Assembly (NCBI RefSeq): GCF_021730395.1
Contig: NC_069368.1
Location: 68,081,501-68,145,500, forward strand
Length of the DNA stretch: 64,000 nt
Direction: 5' to 3'
From: Mercenaria mercenaria
Lineage: Eukaryota; Mollusca; Bivalvia; Venerida; Veneridae
This document shows positions 22,089-34,300 of this stretch, in pieces. Position numbers and translations under genes: made by a program. Under the pieces are notes generated by a model. The model was given only the letters and a program-made list of their open reading frames with translations. It was not told the origin of the DNA and ran no database searches. Each line of letters opens with the position of its first letter. The first letter of the stretch is position 1.

Positions 22089-25000
22089 TCAGAAATTTTC
22101 ATAATGGTGATAATATGTAGGACATTGGTATTTGTTCAATGAGGAACACGCCTGTTCCACGGCAAGTGTCATAGGCCGAGGTCCACAACTAAATATCCCT
22201 AGCCTTTTCACCTGAAATAGAAAGTAATTCAAGTGAGTTTTCGTTAACATTAAATTGTCTCAGAAATTAAATGTCGTACGTTGATAAAGTGGGTTTAGAC
22301 AGCAATTTAGTGATAATATTCGGATTTTAGGACGTTAATGTTGCAACTCCTTGTTTCAAAAACGAAACATTCAATAACATGGGAAAGAAAATAAATACAA
22401 CAGTTAACAACTGGTTTTCAATTCTCAGCATGAAAAATTCAGTTTTTTTTTAATCTTAAGTAAATGAGAAGCGTTTAAGATTTGGAAACATACATTTTTG
22501 TGTTCATATCTCAGAGATTCTAAGAAATGATAAAATCTTGGCCTCCCGAAATGTGTTGTTGCTTCCAGCCCAGTAAACAAGCTTTTTCCTGCAATCTTCT
22601 GGAAGTGTCGCTCGCAGATGTACTATTTAATACACGAAATAAGCAAACAGATTAAAAGCTTATAAGAAAAAGTAGTATACATTTTGAAAGCGACTATTTT
22701 TACATGTAGAAGATGAAAATCTTTGTAATATGACATGTTTTGTACCCTTTGCTTAAACACTTTATAATTTAACGTTCCCGAAAATAAAGAAAATCAAAAT
22801 TGTAAGAACGAGTGTCGTTTTCGATCTACAAATAAGAAGACGTCTTTGGGTAGCATGGACAGGTTTAAAGGCCTAGATTCACTACTATATAAGTGCCCCC
22901 CCCCCCCCCCCCCCCAAATCCAATATACAACTCCCATCTTATCTGCTGCTTATCAGCGATTATGTAATAGCAACTGATTAGAGGGCAATTAGCACAGCAG
23001 GAACCCCAACTAGACCATGAAGATGTGTGCAGTGGAGTTGAAAGAAATTAATTTTTCTTCAGTAAATCAAAGAAGTATAAAATACACAGAATGGCAACTG
23101 GCTGTAATCTCGCGTGAGCTCGTGTCAGAGCGTGATTCGGCGTTATCTTACTAAAAACAAACATCGGCGAGCATGGAGTTACAATTTGTACCTTTAAAAC
23201 TACATTTAAAATACATGTTAGCTTCTAAAACAAAATTAGTTTAATGTGAAATGGTCTTAAGACACGAAGTACACGTTTTTTTTGCCATCGAAAGAAGCGT
23301 GGTCATACGGTGATAATTATTTTACTGATGAATAATTGCTTTCGCATACAAAATGGCGCGTGGAGAAAGCGCCACTTTCGGTAAACGAGATCTCGTTTTT
23401 TTGTCACGGGAGGTTGGCGAGATTTGCTCTGTATGCCTTTCAAGTTGCCAATCTATTTATTTTTATAGCTCTTTGAGTAAATGTGGAATGATAATAATAA
23501 TTATTATTTTGATATTATGTAGATGATAATAACTATTACTTTAATGTTATAATAATGATAATAATTATTCATTAATTTGAAATAAATTACATCCGTTTCC
23601 CCTTCTCACTAATAGATACACCTGTAAGGTAGACTGACTTTCCAATAAACAATGACCCTTGTTTATTGGAGCCATACTGTGATGGTCATTAGCCCCCCAA
23701 CTGTGCTGGTGAAGACAAAAATCCCTTGGCCCACTGCCAAAATCTAGGCCTTTAAGATTTAAACTGCATACTAGACTTTACTGAATCATCAAATCGTTTC
23801 TTTTGTGAAGTTTTTAGACTTTATCTAACGGTAACGGGTCACGTGGTGATAGTTTGTTCAGCAGGAGATTTGTACAAATGCCATAATCGGAACAACCAGT
23901 ATACTTACAAGCATAGATGTCCGTAGGTCAAATTTTGATCTGAACTGTGTGACGAAAATATGTGTTGTGACCATGTTGTTCTGGTCAGCAGCCTCAAGAC
24001 CACGGATTATATCAGTGACCCATTCGAACTGCTTCTGTGTCCTTGTAACCCATAGGAAATACACCTACAAAATATGGTTGCAATAAGATAACAATACTTA
24101 AGAAGACAAACCAAAAGGAAATTGAAAACAATGGTAATAGTTGACAGGTGGTATCTCAGGCTAATTTATAGAATTTACTGTCGAACAGGAAGAGAACACT
24201 GGCCTTTATTGAGTTTATATGCAGGATTGACTGTATTTTTGTACGAAAATTTTTAATAGACTTGTACAAGAGATGGTCCAGCTCTGCAATCAGAGCATAA
24301 ACATTATCATTCTGGAGAAACATGTATCATTATATATAATCATACCTTTTTGCATTGCATTGTAATGCTCATCTGCGACTTGTGTACTATGTCTTTGAGT
24401 ATTGAAGCGAAGGGCGTGACACCAATCCCACCCCCAATCAGTACAGATACTTCATAACGATACCAGTCCTGGTGTCCCTCTCCAAAAGGCCCGTCCAATA
24501 ACAGCTGCATAAATAGATGTTAGAAATAATATAAGTCTGAAATTTACTGCTTGCACATACATAAAGCCGGAATAATGGTATTTTGTACGATATTTACAGT
24601 ATTATTTTACATCTGTTCGAATTAGCAAGTCGTCCCTTTTAACTGAGAAAAACTAAATATTAAGAATCTATTTTTACCTATTTTTGATAAATACGGAGTA
24701 CTTGTAACCCACCCGGTTTTTGCTTTTCAAATGGTTACCCGTCCAAATACTTCGCAGTATTGATCAAGATAATGTTACATAACCATACCGAATATTATTT
24801 CACGCATTAACGCGTAATGGACCTATGAGTCATAATAAAAAAATCAACACGACATTTGGTCACAAGTTCGCACTTCATTAGCCGCTTGACATTAACTATA
24901 AGCGATACACTGTCTAAATCTTCTACATGTTAGTAACACGTAATTTGAATTCCTTACATTTACTTCTGCAGCTTATTTAGAAACAGTTTATATCAACCTT

Positions 25001-25341
25001 AAGCCCAAACCGTCCCAACAGGCAGCATAACATTCATGGGTTTCTCGCACAGCTGATCTGAATGTATCGTATTCGGACAAAACTGACTTGGATAACAAAA
25101 ACATTATTCACCTTTGAATAACTTGAGCCAGCACGGATACTTGGGTCAAAAAGTCGTCTGATGTTGGTTGTCCACGGTCCTACCGCTCTTATATGAAATG
25201 TCAGATTCTTCTCGTGCGGTGCTGACGTCATCGTAAATGGGTGAAATTCACGCTCACCTAATGCCTTACATGCCACTTGTGCCCACTGTCCGGACTGGTA
25301 CTCGAACCCGGATGGCTTGATTACAGTCAATGAAGTGACGT
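22089..25341 (-). CDS. DUOX: DUOX FAD- and NADPH-binding exons
   Basis: Exon 25111-25341 carries the FAD motif [11 protein letters not shown] and [10 protein letters not shown]. Exon 24346-24504 has [14 protein letters not shown] and the nucleotide-binding glycine loop [17 protein letters not shown]. Exon 23909-24064 has [14 protein letters not shown] and [15 protein letters not shown]. Exon 22494-22622 has [19 protein letters not shown] and THFGRP. The last exon, 22089-22211, reads [15 protein letters not shown] and ends [15 protein letters not shown]. All junction phases agree and no stop interrupts the reading. The usual CGPPGMT near the C-terminus is CGPRPMT here. Confidence 0.96.
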
Positions 25342-28300
25342 CTTGAATTTGAAAGAAAGAAATCTATTTGACTTTCTTCTTATGATTAAGTAGCTTTGAC
25401 GTTTGGATGTTACTTGTTTTCTCTAATCAATGAAAATTACTTGTGTTCAACTATATATGTTGTAACTTGTACAGTTCATATCACTATATTTTTACTTGTT
25501 TGTGTTACAATTTCATTAACCCATAAATATGATCAATTAATCACTAATAACAGCGTCCAAGATCTTGAATGCAGTCTGGTGTGCTATCATTCAACGTGTG
25601 TGTCATCACTGAAAAAAGTTTAAACGGAAGTAAACTGTGATATGTCTTTTGATATTTGTCTGGGACATCCGTTACCGAGTAGATAAGGTCGATGTCGTTG
25701 AATCATTTGCGCCTGACCGGTATGAGTTCGAGTCCCCAAATGGCTTTCATTTGAAGACGAGAAACGGCTGGTTTACAAGATCGATGGTTTTATCCAGGTG
25801 CCCGGAACAATGCCCAGAGGGATATCTCGTGCCTACCTCCACAAATAAAGTCGAAAGGTCATCGAATGACCTTTAATTGGGCCAATGTGACTTTAAATCG
25901 AAACAAAAAATAATTAAATTTTATATTTACCTGAAGGAAGTAGTTCCGCTTTGATCACTGTTAGTTCTATTGTAGCTCGGCTAATGCTGATCAACTTGTC
26001 TATTATAAACAGAACAGCGGGTCCCACAATGTAGTATGGAAAATGCGGTTCTTGGACCAGTCTCGCACTTCCATGGAGAAAAGTCAGTATGATAATTGCG
26101 TGATATAACTTGTGAGTGTTCCAAAACACGTGAAACAGATAGCGTCTTGACATCGGAAGTGAGAATACATACAAAATAATCAACAAAACAGTCAAAATTA
26201 CTCCCGTCAGACCTGAAATAATAAAATATCAGTAAGATATTGATTGAATTGAGAAGTGTTTATCAAACTGACAAACTATATTTAAATATCATACTGCAGA
26301 TTTACATAATATTTTTCCTTTAACAAAATAAACTTTGCTACTTCATCAGCGCGTAATGTTTGTAGTACGTATATTGCGCATGCGTATGAATATATTAATC
26401 GGTAGTGACCATTTTGGTTACCTGTCACTGTCCCAAATGCCCAGTAATGGAAGCTTGCAAGTTCATGAGTGCTGCAAATATGAAATTCGAATAATTACTA
26501 CGTGCATGTCATTTTCAATTTCAGTTATAATAAAAAATATTCTAAATAACTCCATATAAATAATGTCACCGGGATCCTAAATATTTTGGCAAGTTTATTA
26601 TTTTACAACAAAAGCTTGTCTTTTGTCTTAATTCTTCAAAAATGCAATTTACAAAAGTGAAAAGTGAAAAATGAAAACAATTTTATATGCTTGAACAACA
26701 AAAATACATTTCAAATTATCAAGTCAAGAAAAAATAATTTACGCTCTGAAGTATTCTCGGAAGTAGCAGTTTAGATCTGTTGATGGTTGAGTGCAAACAT
26801 GGTAGAAGTTCACGCCATGTGCAGTCACGTGCAGTACTGAAAGTAATAAATGACTCTTAATCAAATAAAACGATCGAAGTTGTATGTACTGAAAACAATT
26901 ATGTGGGTAACTATTCACTTAATAACGGTCACAAAGTATTACTAAGCAAAATAAACTTGTATTGATAACAGTTTTCATGGTTTAAGATGGATGTTTCTGG
27001 TAAAAAAATCGCTGAAAAATATTTCGTTCGCACAAAACTGCGAAAATGCCTGTTTATATTGCTTATGTTTAAATAAAAGCGATTTTTTGTTTATCATAGA
27101 TTTTGTTTTTAGAATAATTCCAAAGATCAAGTATATTGTTATCTTTTGAACTATAAAAAAAATATGACAATCAAAAATATTTTTGATTGAAATTTTAGAA
27201 TACTTTGCTAAAACAGAAAACGGGTGTTTCGAACTTTGGCCAAAACTGCTTTTTACAGTGCCTTCTTGGTAGTAATAGACATTTCTAACGTAAACGTAAA
27301 TCGGAAACGGATTACTGAATCCGTAAATGTTATTTGCAAATAATGGTCTAAAGGAGATACTATTATATTACTATTGGATGAAATTGTCTCCCATAGACCA
27401 CAAATTAGCCTAAAATTTTACGGATTCAGTATTCCGTTTCGTAATTACGTTTACGTTAGAAAGGTCTAATATGAAGGTGTGATCTTTTAATTATTACTTA
27501 TGACATTTTTCAAAATGAAAATTTTATCAAAAATTAACATTTTGCCAATTATATTTTGACATTAAATAAAAGAAGATTGACTCGGATAATGTATGGTGTA
27601 ATATTGGGAACAACAAGAAACTTTTGAAAACTTTCATGCCCCCATACTGCTTCATTTGTATGGAAATGGCTACTGATATGTAATATCTTGCTATATGATT
27701 GGTCAAATGTTTTATAATCTGTATGTTATGGACAGACAGGGAATGCACCCTATTGACCTTTAACCTCAGAGTTTGATCTTGATCTTTGAACTAGGGGACT
27801 TGGTAAGTTGTCTCATTCTTGAAAACATTTGTGCCAAAATATTAAAATCCCTTAATGAATTGCAGAGTTATGGGCCGTACAGAAAAAAAAATCCTATTGA
27901 CCTTTGGCCTCTGAGTGTGACCTTGACCTTTGCACCAGAGGTCTGGGTACAGCACATGACATTTCATTATGGGGAACTTTCGGGTCATGTAAAATCAGAA
28001 TCCTCCAAAACACCTCCAAATGTGACCTTGACCTCTGAGTATGACACTTTTATTTTGGCCCAGGGGTCTGTGTGTTACGCATGGCACGTCGTCTTATTTT
28101 GGGATACATTTGTGCCGAGTTATATTAAAATCCTTTCATGAATAGTTGAATTACATACCGGACAGGAAAAAAGACCTGTTGACATTTGACCTCCTAATGT
28201 GACCTTGACCTTTGAGCTAGCAATCCGGATCTTGCGCATGACATATCGTCTCATAATGGAAACATTTGTGCCGAGTAATATTAAAATCTCTTGATGAATG

Positions 28301-31300
28301 CCAAAGCGAATTCGGGACGAACGAACGATGGGACGGAAGCTGCAATTACTATATGCCGCCGCCAAAGGGTGAGGTATAAAAATGTGGTTTCCAGTTTTCT
28401 TACCTGTGAAAGCAAGAGAGACACATGCTATGAACTTGTGTAGGGTATGGAAATAGTCAAATGGGATAAATCTGTGAAGGAAGGTTTCCCGGAGGCTCGT
28501 AATTAAGTTTTTGCACATGGTTATAAGAAGTCCGGCATAGGTGAACATGATGACGCTAGCAGAACCTCGACTCATAGTCACGCCGTGGTTGGCTACGCGC
28601 CGTAAACCTCCGTTTTCACGTTCTACAGCGTAATCTGAAAGGCAAAATCGCATAAACGTTTTTTTTTTATATTATAGTCTCTCATGGTCTTTTCCATAAT
28701 AGTATTGAAGCAATAAATATCAATTTAGTTTTTTATGCATAAATATATGATAGTGTTAAGGACTTGTTTTAGCAGGAAACGTACTTGTAAAAGTCGTTTC
28801 ATTTCAGACTATAAATGTCAAACAATGCAAATGCAAATGTAAATTTGAATTTAACATCCATACATACATTTTGTTTGTCTTTTAAGAGTATGATTGGAGA
28901 ACAAGCCCATTATAGAACAATGACAAAATAGAATATAGAGTACATGTATATGGATACTGAGTTATTAAAAGAATACAAAATTTTACATACAATAAGACCG
29001 TTCAACAAAGATGCCGATCGTTACAAAACAGTACAAGCATAGCCAGAACACGTGTAGTCTGTAAGTCTCCAGGTATCCAAGAATCCTCACGAGTGTATCC
29101 GGTAGAGATTCAGTCTTGAAGTCTGTAAATACTTTTACCCGACTGAAAAAAGAAACTATTGTTCAGCGATTCTCAAAACTACTTTGAGCAAGTTTTAGGA
29201 ATTAACGCAATGTGAAAGGGACACTGTGCAAATGAGCTTACAAAATAATTTTAAGCAACGAGAGCCTGTATTCCTAGAAATTGCGTATTGGTAAAAAAAA
29301 CCTTCTGAACATGGGTCGTCATTTCAAATTCTATCTTTCAACATAACTATATTCCTAATATTATCTAACGCTTGAATAAGCGAAATAAATAATTGAAAGA
29401 CACCTACCTGATCTGTGACGCACTTCGTGCGAAGGTGTGATACTTTCCAGGAGAAATACTAGACTCACGTTTTCCATAGCCACCACTCAATGTGCCATTA
29501 CCTGATGTGCTCTGACCTGATATGCTGGAAGAAAAAAACACACGCTTTTTAAAGGACAGTTCAGATACAGTGAGTGCAAAAATCTTGTTCGGTAACAAAT
29601 GTAATATATACTAGTAGGCAATAACAGTTGTATATACACTGAGGGTTCTTGTTTCCTTCTGTTTAGTTTATACTAATTTATTTTAGCTCGATTGTGATGA
29701 AAGCTTTAAAGCTTATTTGAACCACTCTCGAGTCCGCTTCTTTGAAAACCCAGTTCTGGTGTCATATGAGAAGTCATGGTCATGACCACAGTGAGGCTCG
29801 AACTCACGACCCCTGGATTGAACGGCCGACACCGTAACCACTAGACTACCTGCAACGCTTTGTTTACAGTACGTAAGGAATTGGGTCGTGCGCAAATGTA
29901 CTTGTAGAAGTATCTGATGAATTCATTTAAGACGTTACTTAAGACAGAATATGTATAAGGTTGGTAATGTGGAAACAAATCTATATCTATGCAAGGAGAA
30001 TGCGTTGAGAACGGTTTTAATGTACATGTAAATGGGCGAGGTACATTTACCTGTAGCCACGGACCAAAGTGGAACGGCGTTGAATCATTTTATTTGAAGC
30101 AGAAGGCACTTTGAGAAACGTGGCTTGGTCTTCATCTTCTTCATTGACTGTTGATAATGTAATAAAAACTTACTTCATACAGAGATAAGGAATACATACC
30201 ACTTGTTAAAGTTTAATTGCAAAAAAAGCTGAAAGAGATTATTCTTAAATTGCATTTATTTGCTATTTGTCATGATAGTATATTTTATTTTTATGTCAAG
30301 AAAGCTTGTTCACCTGCAAATTTGTTTAAATGCATTAAAATGGCGGTATGTTGAAAAGGTAGAGTGAAATTAATACATTAAGACATGAACATTTTTGCGG
30401 TTCATTTCATTCCATGATAATATATTTACCGTTCAACTCTAGAGTCGCGTTTTTCAGAGTTTTCGCATAGTCTCCGCTCGTAAAAACCTTTTTGAAATCG
30501 GAAAACGTGATCTCAGAGCCTGGTCTCAGACCTGCTGATCTATACACTGCTGATGTGAATTCCGTTACTTTTTCGTCTGTTACATTGTTTTCAGAAAGAT
30601 CTAGCAGCGACCTGAAACATGGAATATCCGCGCATTTATAACGTTAGTAGTCATGAACTATTCTTCAGCATGTAGCCTTAACAACATATTCTGAAAATTT
30701 GAAATTAAGTAAGTAAACAGGATCAAGGAGATCAAGGACATTTTAACGGGGACTCGAAAGATGGTTTTAGCTGAGCTCCTTAGCTCGATTCCCGTGAACG
30801 AAAGATTTAACTTCCGCTTCCTGTGAAGTGAGGGAGAGTCAGTTCCCAAGCCATATACATGTATAGGCAGGTTATCAATAGATAAATGATATCGCATTGT
30901 CTGCAAATATTCATGGGCCATAATGCCAGGATAGTAAGTGATTTTTATTAAGTCTATCTCAAATACGATAACGTCCTATGACGTTGATGGAGGGGGTAGT
31001 GGCATATGCTCCACTCGTGACGTAATTATTTTCAATTTCATTTCATTTCAGTCTGAAATCTGAAACATAGATTGTGACAAAGTCAAATGCAGAGAAATTA
31101 AGAGTGCAATAAGTTGTGCAATGTAATACCTGATCATTTGATAGAGATCGTCAATGGTGAGGTAACCTTGCTGTTTCATGTCGTACATGTTAAACAATAG
31201 TTTGGTTTTACTATCCGTGTCGTCTGCCAAATAAAATTAAACAGTATGATTACAAAAGAGCTTAAAACTATCTTGACTACTATTAAAAGAACATCTTAAT

Positions 31301-34300
31301 CAAATTAAAAACATTGAGGCAAATACAGTAACAAAACCCCTGCCATTTCTGATGGGATGCTAAGCCGTTACTTTAGAGTAAAGAGCCAAATACTTTATCT
31401 CGAAACAACTTTAAAGTTATTTATCTGCAAACTGTAAACCGGCAAAGGCCATAGGCCTATATGTTACTATGAGAGTCCTCTTTAGTTTCCCAGCAACTGA
31501 AATTGTCGTCTGTTTTGTGACTCACCAGACGACAGCAAAATAAAGATATCCATAAATTCTTTAAACGAGACACGACCAGACTGGTTTGCGTCCACTAACA
31601 GGAACATATGTTTGACGAAAGTTGAATTTGGCTTCATGCCAAATGCTTCACCGAACTCTGTCTGCGTAAGTTCGATCTTAGTCATTTCACTTCCGGTGTT
31701 ATCGACAGGGCCATAGATGTTCTCATCTACATCATGTTCACCTTCTTGAAACATCTACAATAAAAGGTCAAATATTAATAAAAATGAAGTCAAGAGTCTG
31801 ATGACAGGGATGTTTTCCGAAAAGTTATTCTATCTTAACTACAAGCATATTTAAAAAATTGTTATTTACTTATTGCAGTTAAGGTATAATTAAGAAATAA
31901 TGTATCTCATCCAGTGATTTGTCGTTGAATAAATCATTGTTTGGAGCTCAGATGCGAAGGAATTATATCAAGAGGGCGTAACCCGAGTGATATAATAATA
32001 CGCACTTGAACGACAAACAATGATTTATTCAAGAGCAAATCACTAAATGAGATATATTATTTCGATTCTTACACGACTTTTACACAGGATTTGTAAGTAC
32101 AAAATGTACATCTTTGACGATATTCATTAAATATTTGCCCGTTTTCAATCGGTTTCTTTTTCAGCGCGCCACTATAGTCTATGCCGTTTGACGCCATGAC
32201 GTAATAATTGTGACGTCAGAACAGTGATTTGTTGTATGATAATTCACTGTTTTCAGCCTTCTTTGTTAAATAAGAAAATGAATCGGATCGTGTTAGAATA
32301 CTGTAGTGGCTATTTCCTTGGGGCGATTACGGTAATACTATAGGAAGATTATTAACTTGCGGCGATTAATGTAGTACTGTGTGGAAGTGGTTATTTACGT
32401 TTAATATGTTTAATATTGTGGAGAATTAGTTAATATTTTGTTATAATTAATGTTACGGAATGTGCGGAAGAAGTTATTCGCGACGATTAAGGCAATGTTA
32501 TTAACGTTGGTTAGGAAATAATATAGAATCTATCTCATTTAGTGATTTGTCGCTGAATAAATCATTGTTTGGAGTTCAGAGCCCGAGTGATATAATAATA
32601 CGCATCTGAACGACAAATACTGGTTTTATTCAAAAGCAAATCACTAAATGATATATATTATTTCAATTCTAGCACGTTACCAAGGACTTAAAAGTATATC
32701 CTTGTCGGCATTCATTAAATATTTGCCCGTTTTCAATCGGTTTCTTTTCCAGCGCGCCGCTATGCCGTTTGACGCTGTAACGTAATAATTGTGACGTCAG
32801 AACAGTGAATTGTTGTATAATAATTCACTGTTTTCAGCCTTCTTTGTTTAGTAGGAAAATTAATCGAATCGTGTTAAAATTAAGATTTTACTGTGCGGAA
32901 GAGGTTATTCGGGAAGATTAAGGCAACGTTATTAACGTTGGTTAAAGTTATACTGTGCGGAAGAGGTTATTCGCTAATTTTCCTTAGACAAAGTTGATCA
33001 TTTTACATGTTTCTAATGCATATAGCACGATATGAACGCATCAGTAAAATAAGCTTCGAAGCAGGACCACTTAACTTAAACATAATTCTGAAGGAGCTGG
33101 ATTTCAGTAAATTGCTTCATATACTTACGCTAAGAATCTTTCTGAAGAATTTGTTTAGTTTTTCTTGTCTGTGTTTCTTTGTGTTTACATTACGTAAAAT
33201 GTAGGACTCAAGAAGATTTCTCTGTGTTAGCTGTATAATTCTATTACTGGCAAATACTTCGAAGTAATTCATAAAACCTTGTCGTTCTTCGGTGTTATAG
33301 AATTTCAGCACCTGAAAATGTTTTAACCACAATACTGAGTGCAGTGTTTGAAGTATTTCATGTAAATGAATGGTTTCAAGAAATTATAGAAATAAAATGA
33401 AATTGAGGTTTTTATCTAAAGCCCCAAACTCCCATTCGGAAACCTTATATGCTGATTAAACCCGCCCGGTTAGGTAAATAGGGCGCAGATCTACAGATCG
33501 CGGGGTCGTGAGTTCGATCCCCGGGCGAGGTGTATGTTCTCCGTGACGATTTGATTAAAGATAACGTGTCTGAAATAATTCGACCTCCACCTCTGATTCA
33601 TTAGGAAAAGTTGGCAGTTACTTACGGAGAACATGTTTGTACTGGTACAAAATTTAGGAACACTGGCTAGCCTAACTACCCGCCGTTACATAACTGAAAT
33701 ACTGTTAAAAACGGCGTTAAACCCCAAACAAACAAAATTATATGCTGATTAAGCCAACAGTAAATGTCATTTTAACAATTTAAGTGATGCCATCATTAAA
33801 ATAACAGTGTTCAAAAAACAGAAAACAAGTTATTGAAGGAAATCACCCAGACTTCCAAGATAGCTTTAGTATTATTGATAACTATTGGCTATCGTTTTAC
33901 TATTCATTCATTAATTTGCGGTGTCCTTAATTCTTTCACGGATATCACAAATTCTTTTTGAATTCATTTATGGATATCATAAGTTCATTCTATGATATCA
34001 TAAATTATTTTTGGATATCATAATATGGATTGAAAGGTATCACAAAATGATGTTTAGATCTCTATAATTTGATCATTTGATATTTTAAAATCAGTTCTAT
34101 TTCATGATATCCTCAGTCAAATTAATGATATCTCTAATCACATGCGTTCTACCCATAAATGAATATTTGCTGTCATAAAATAAATTTACAGAATAAGGTT
34201 TTAAATAAATTGATTTTATGATGTCAGTAAATCCATATCTATTTTATGTTATCAATTAATGAATTTTGGATATCCTAAATTCGATATGAATTACTGAAAT

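Noticed and set aside
29765-29865. A tRNA gene.
   Set aside because: A- and B-box-like segments are present but no complete cloverleaf; it fits a SINE head. The same applies to 3385-3668, 16795-17062, 25663-25900 and 33458-33738.
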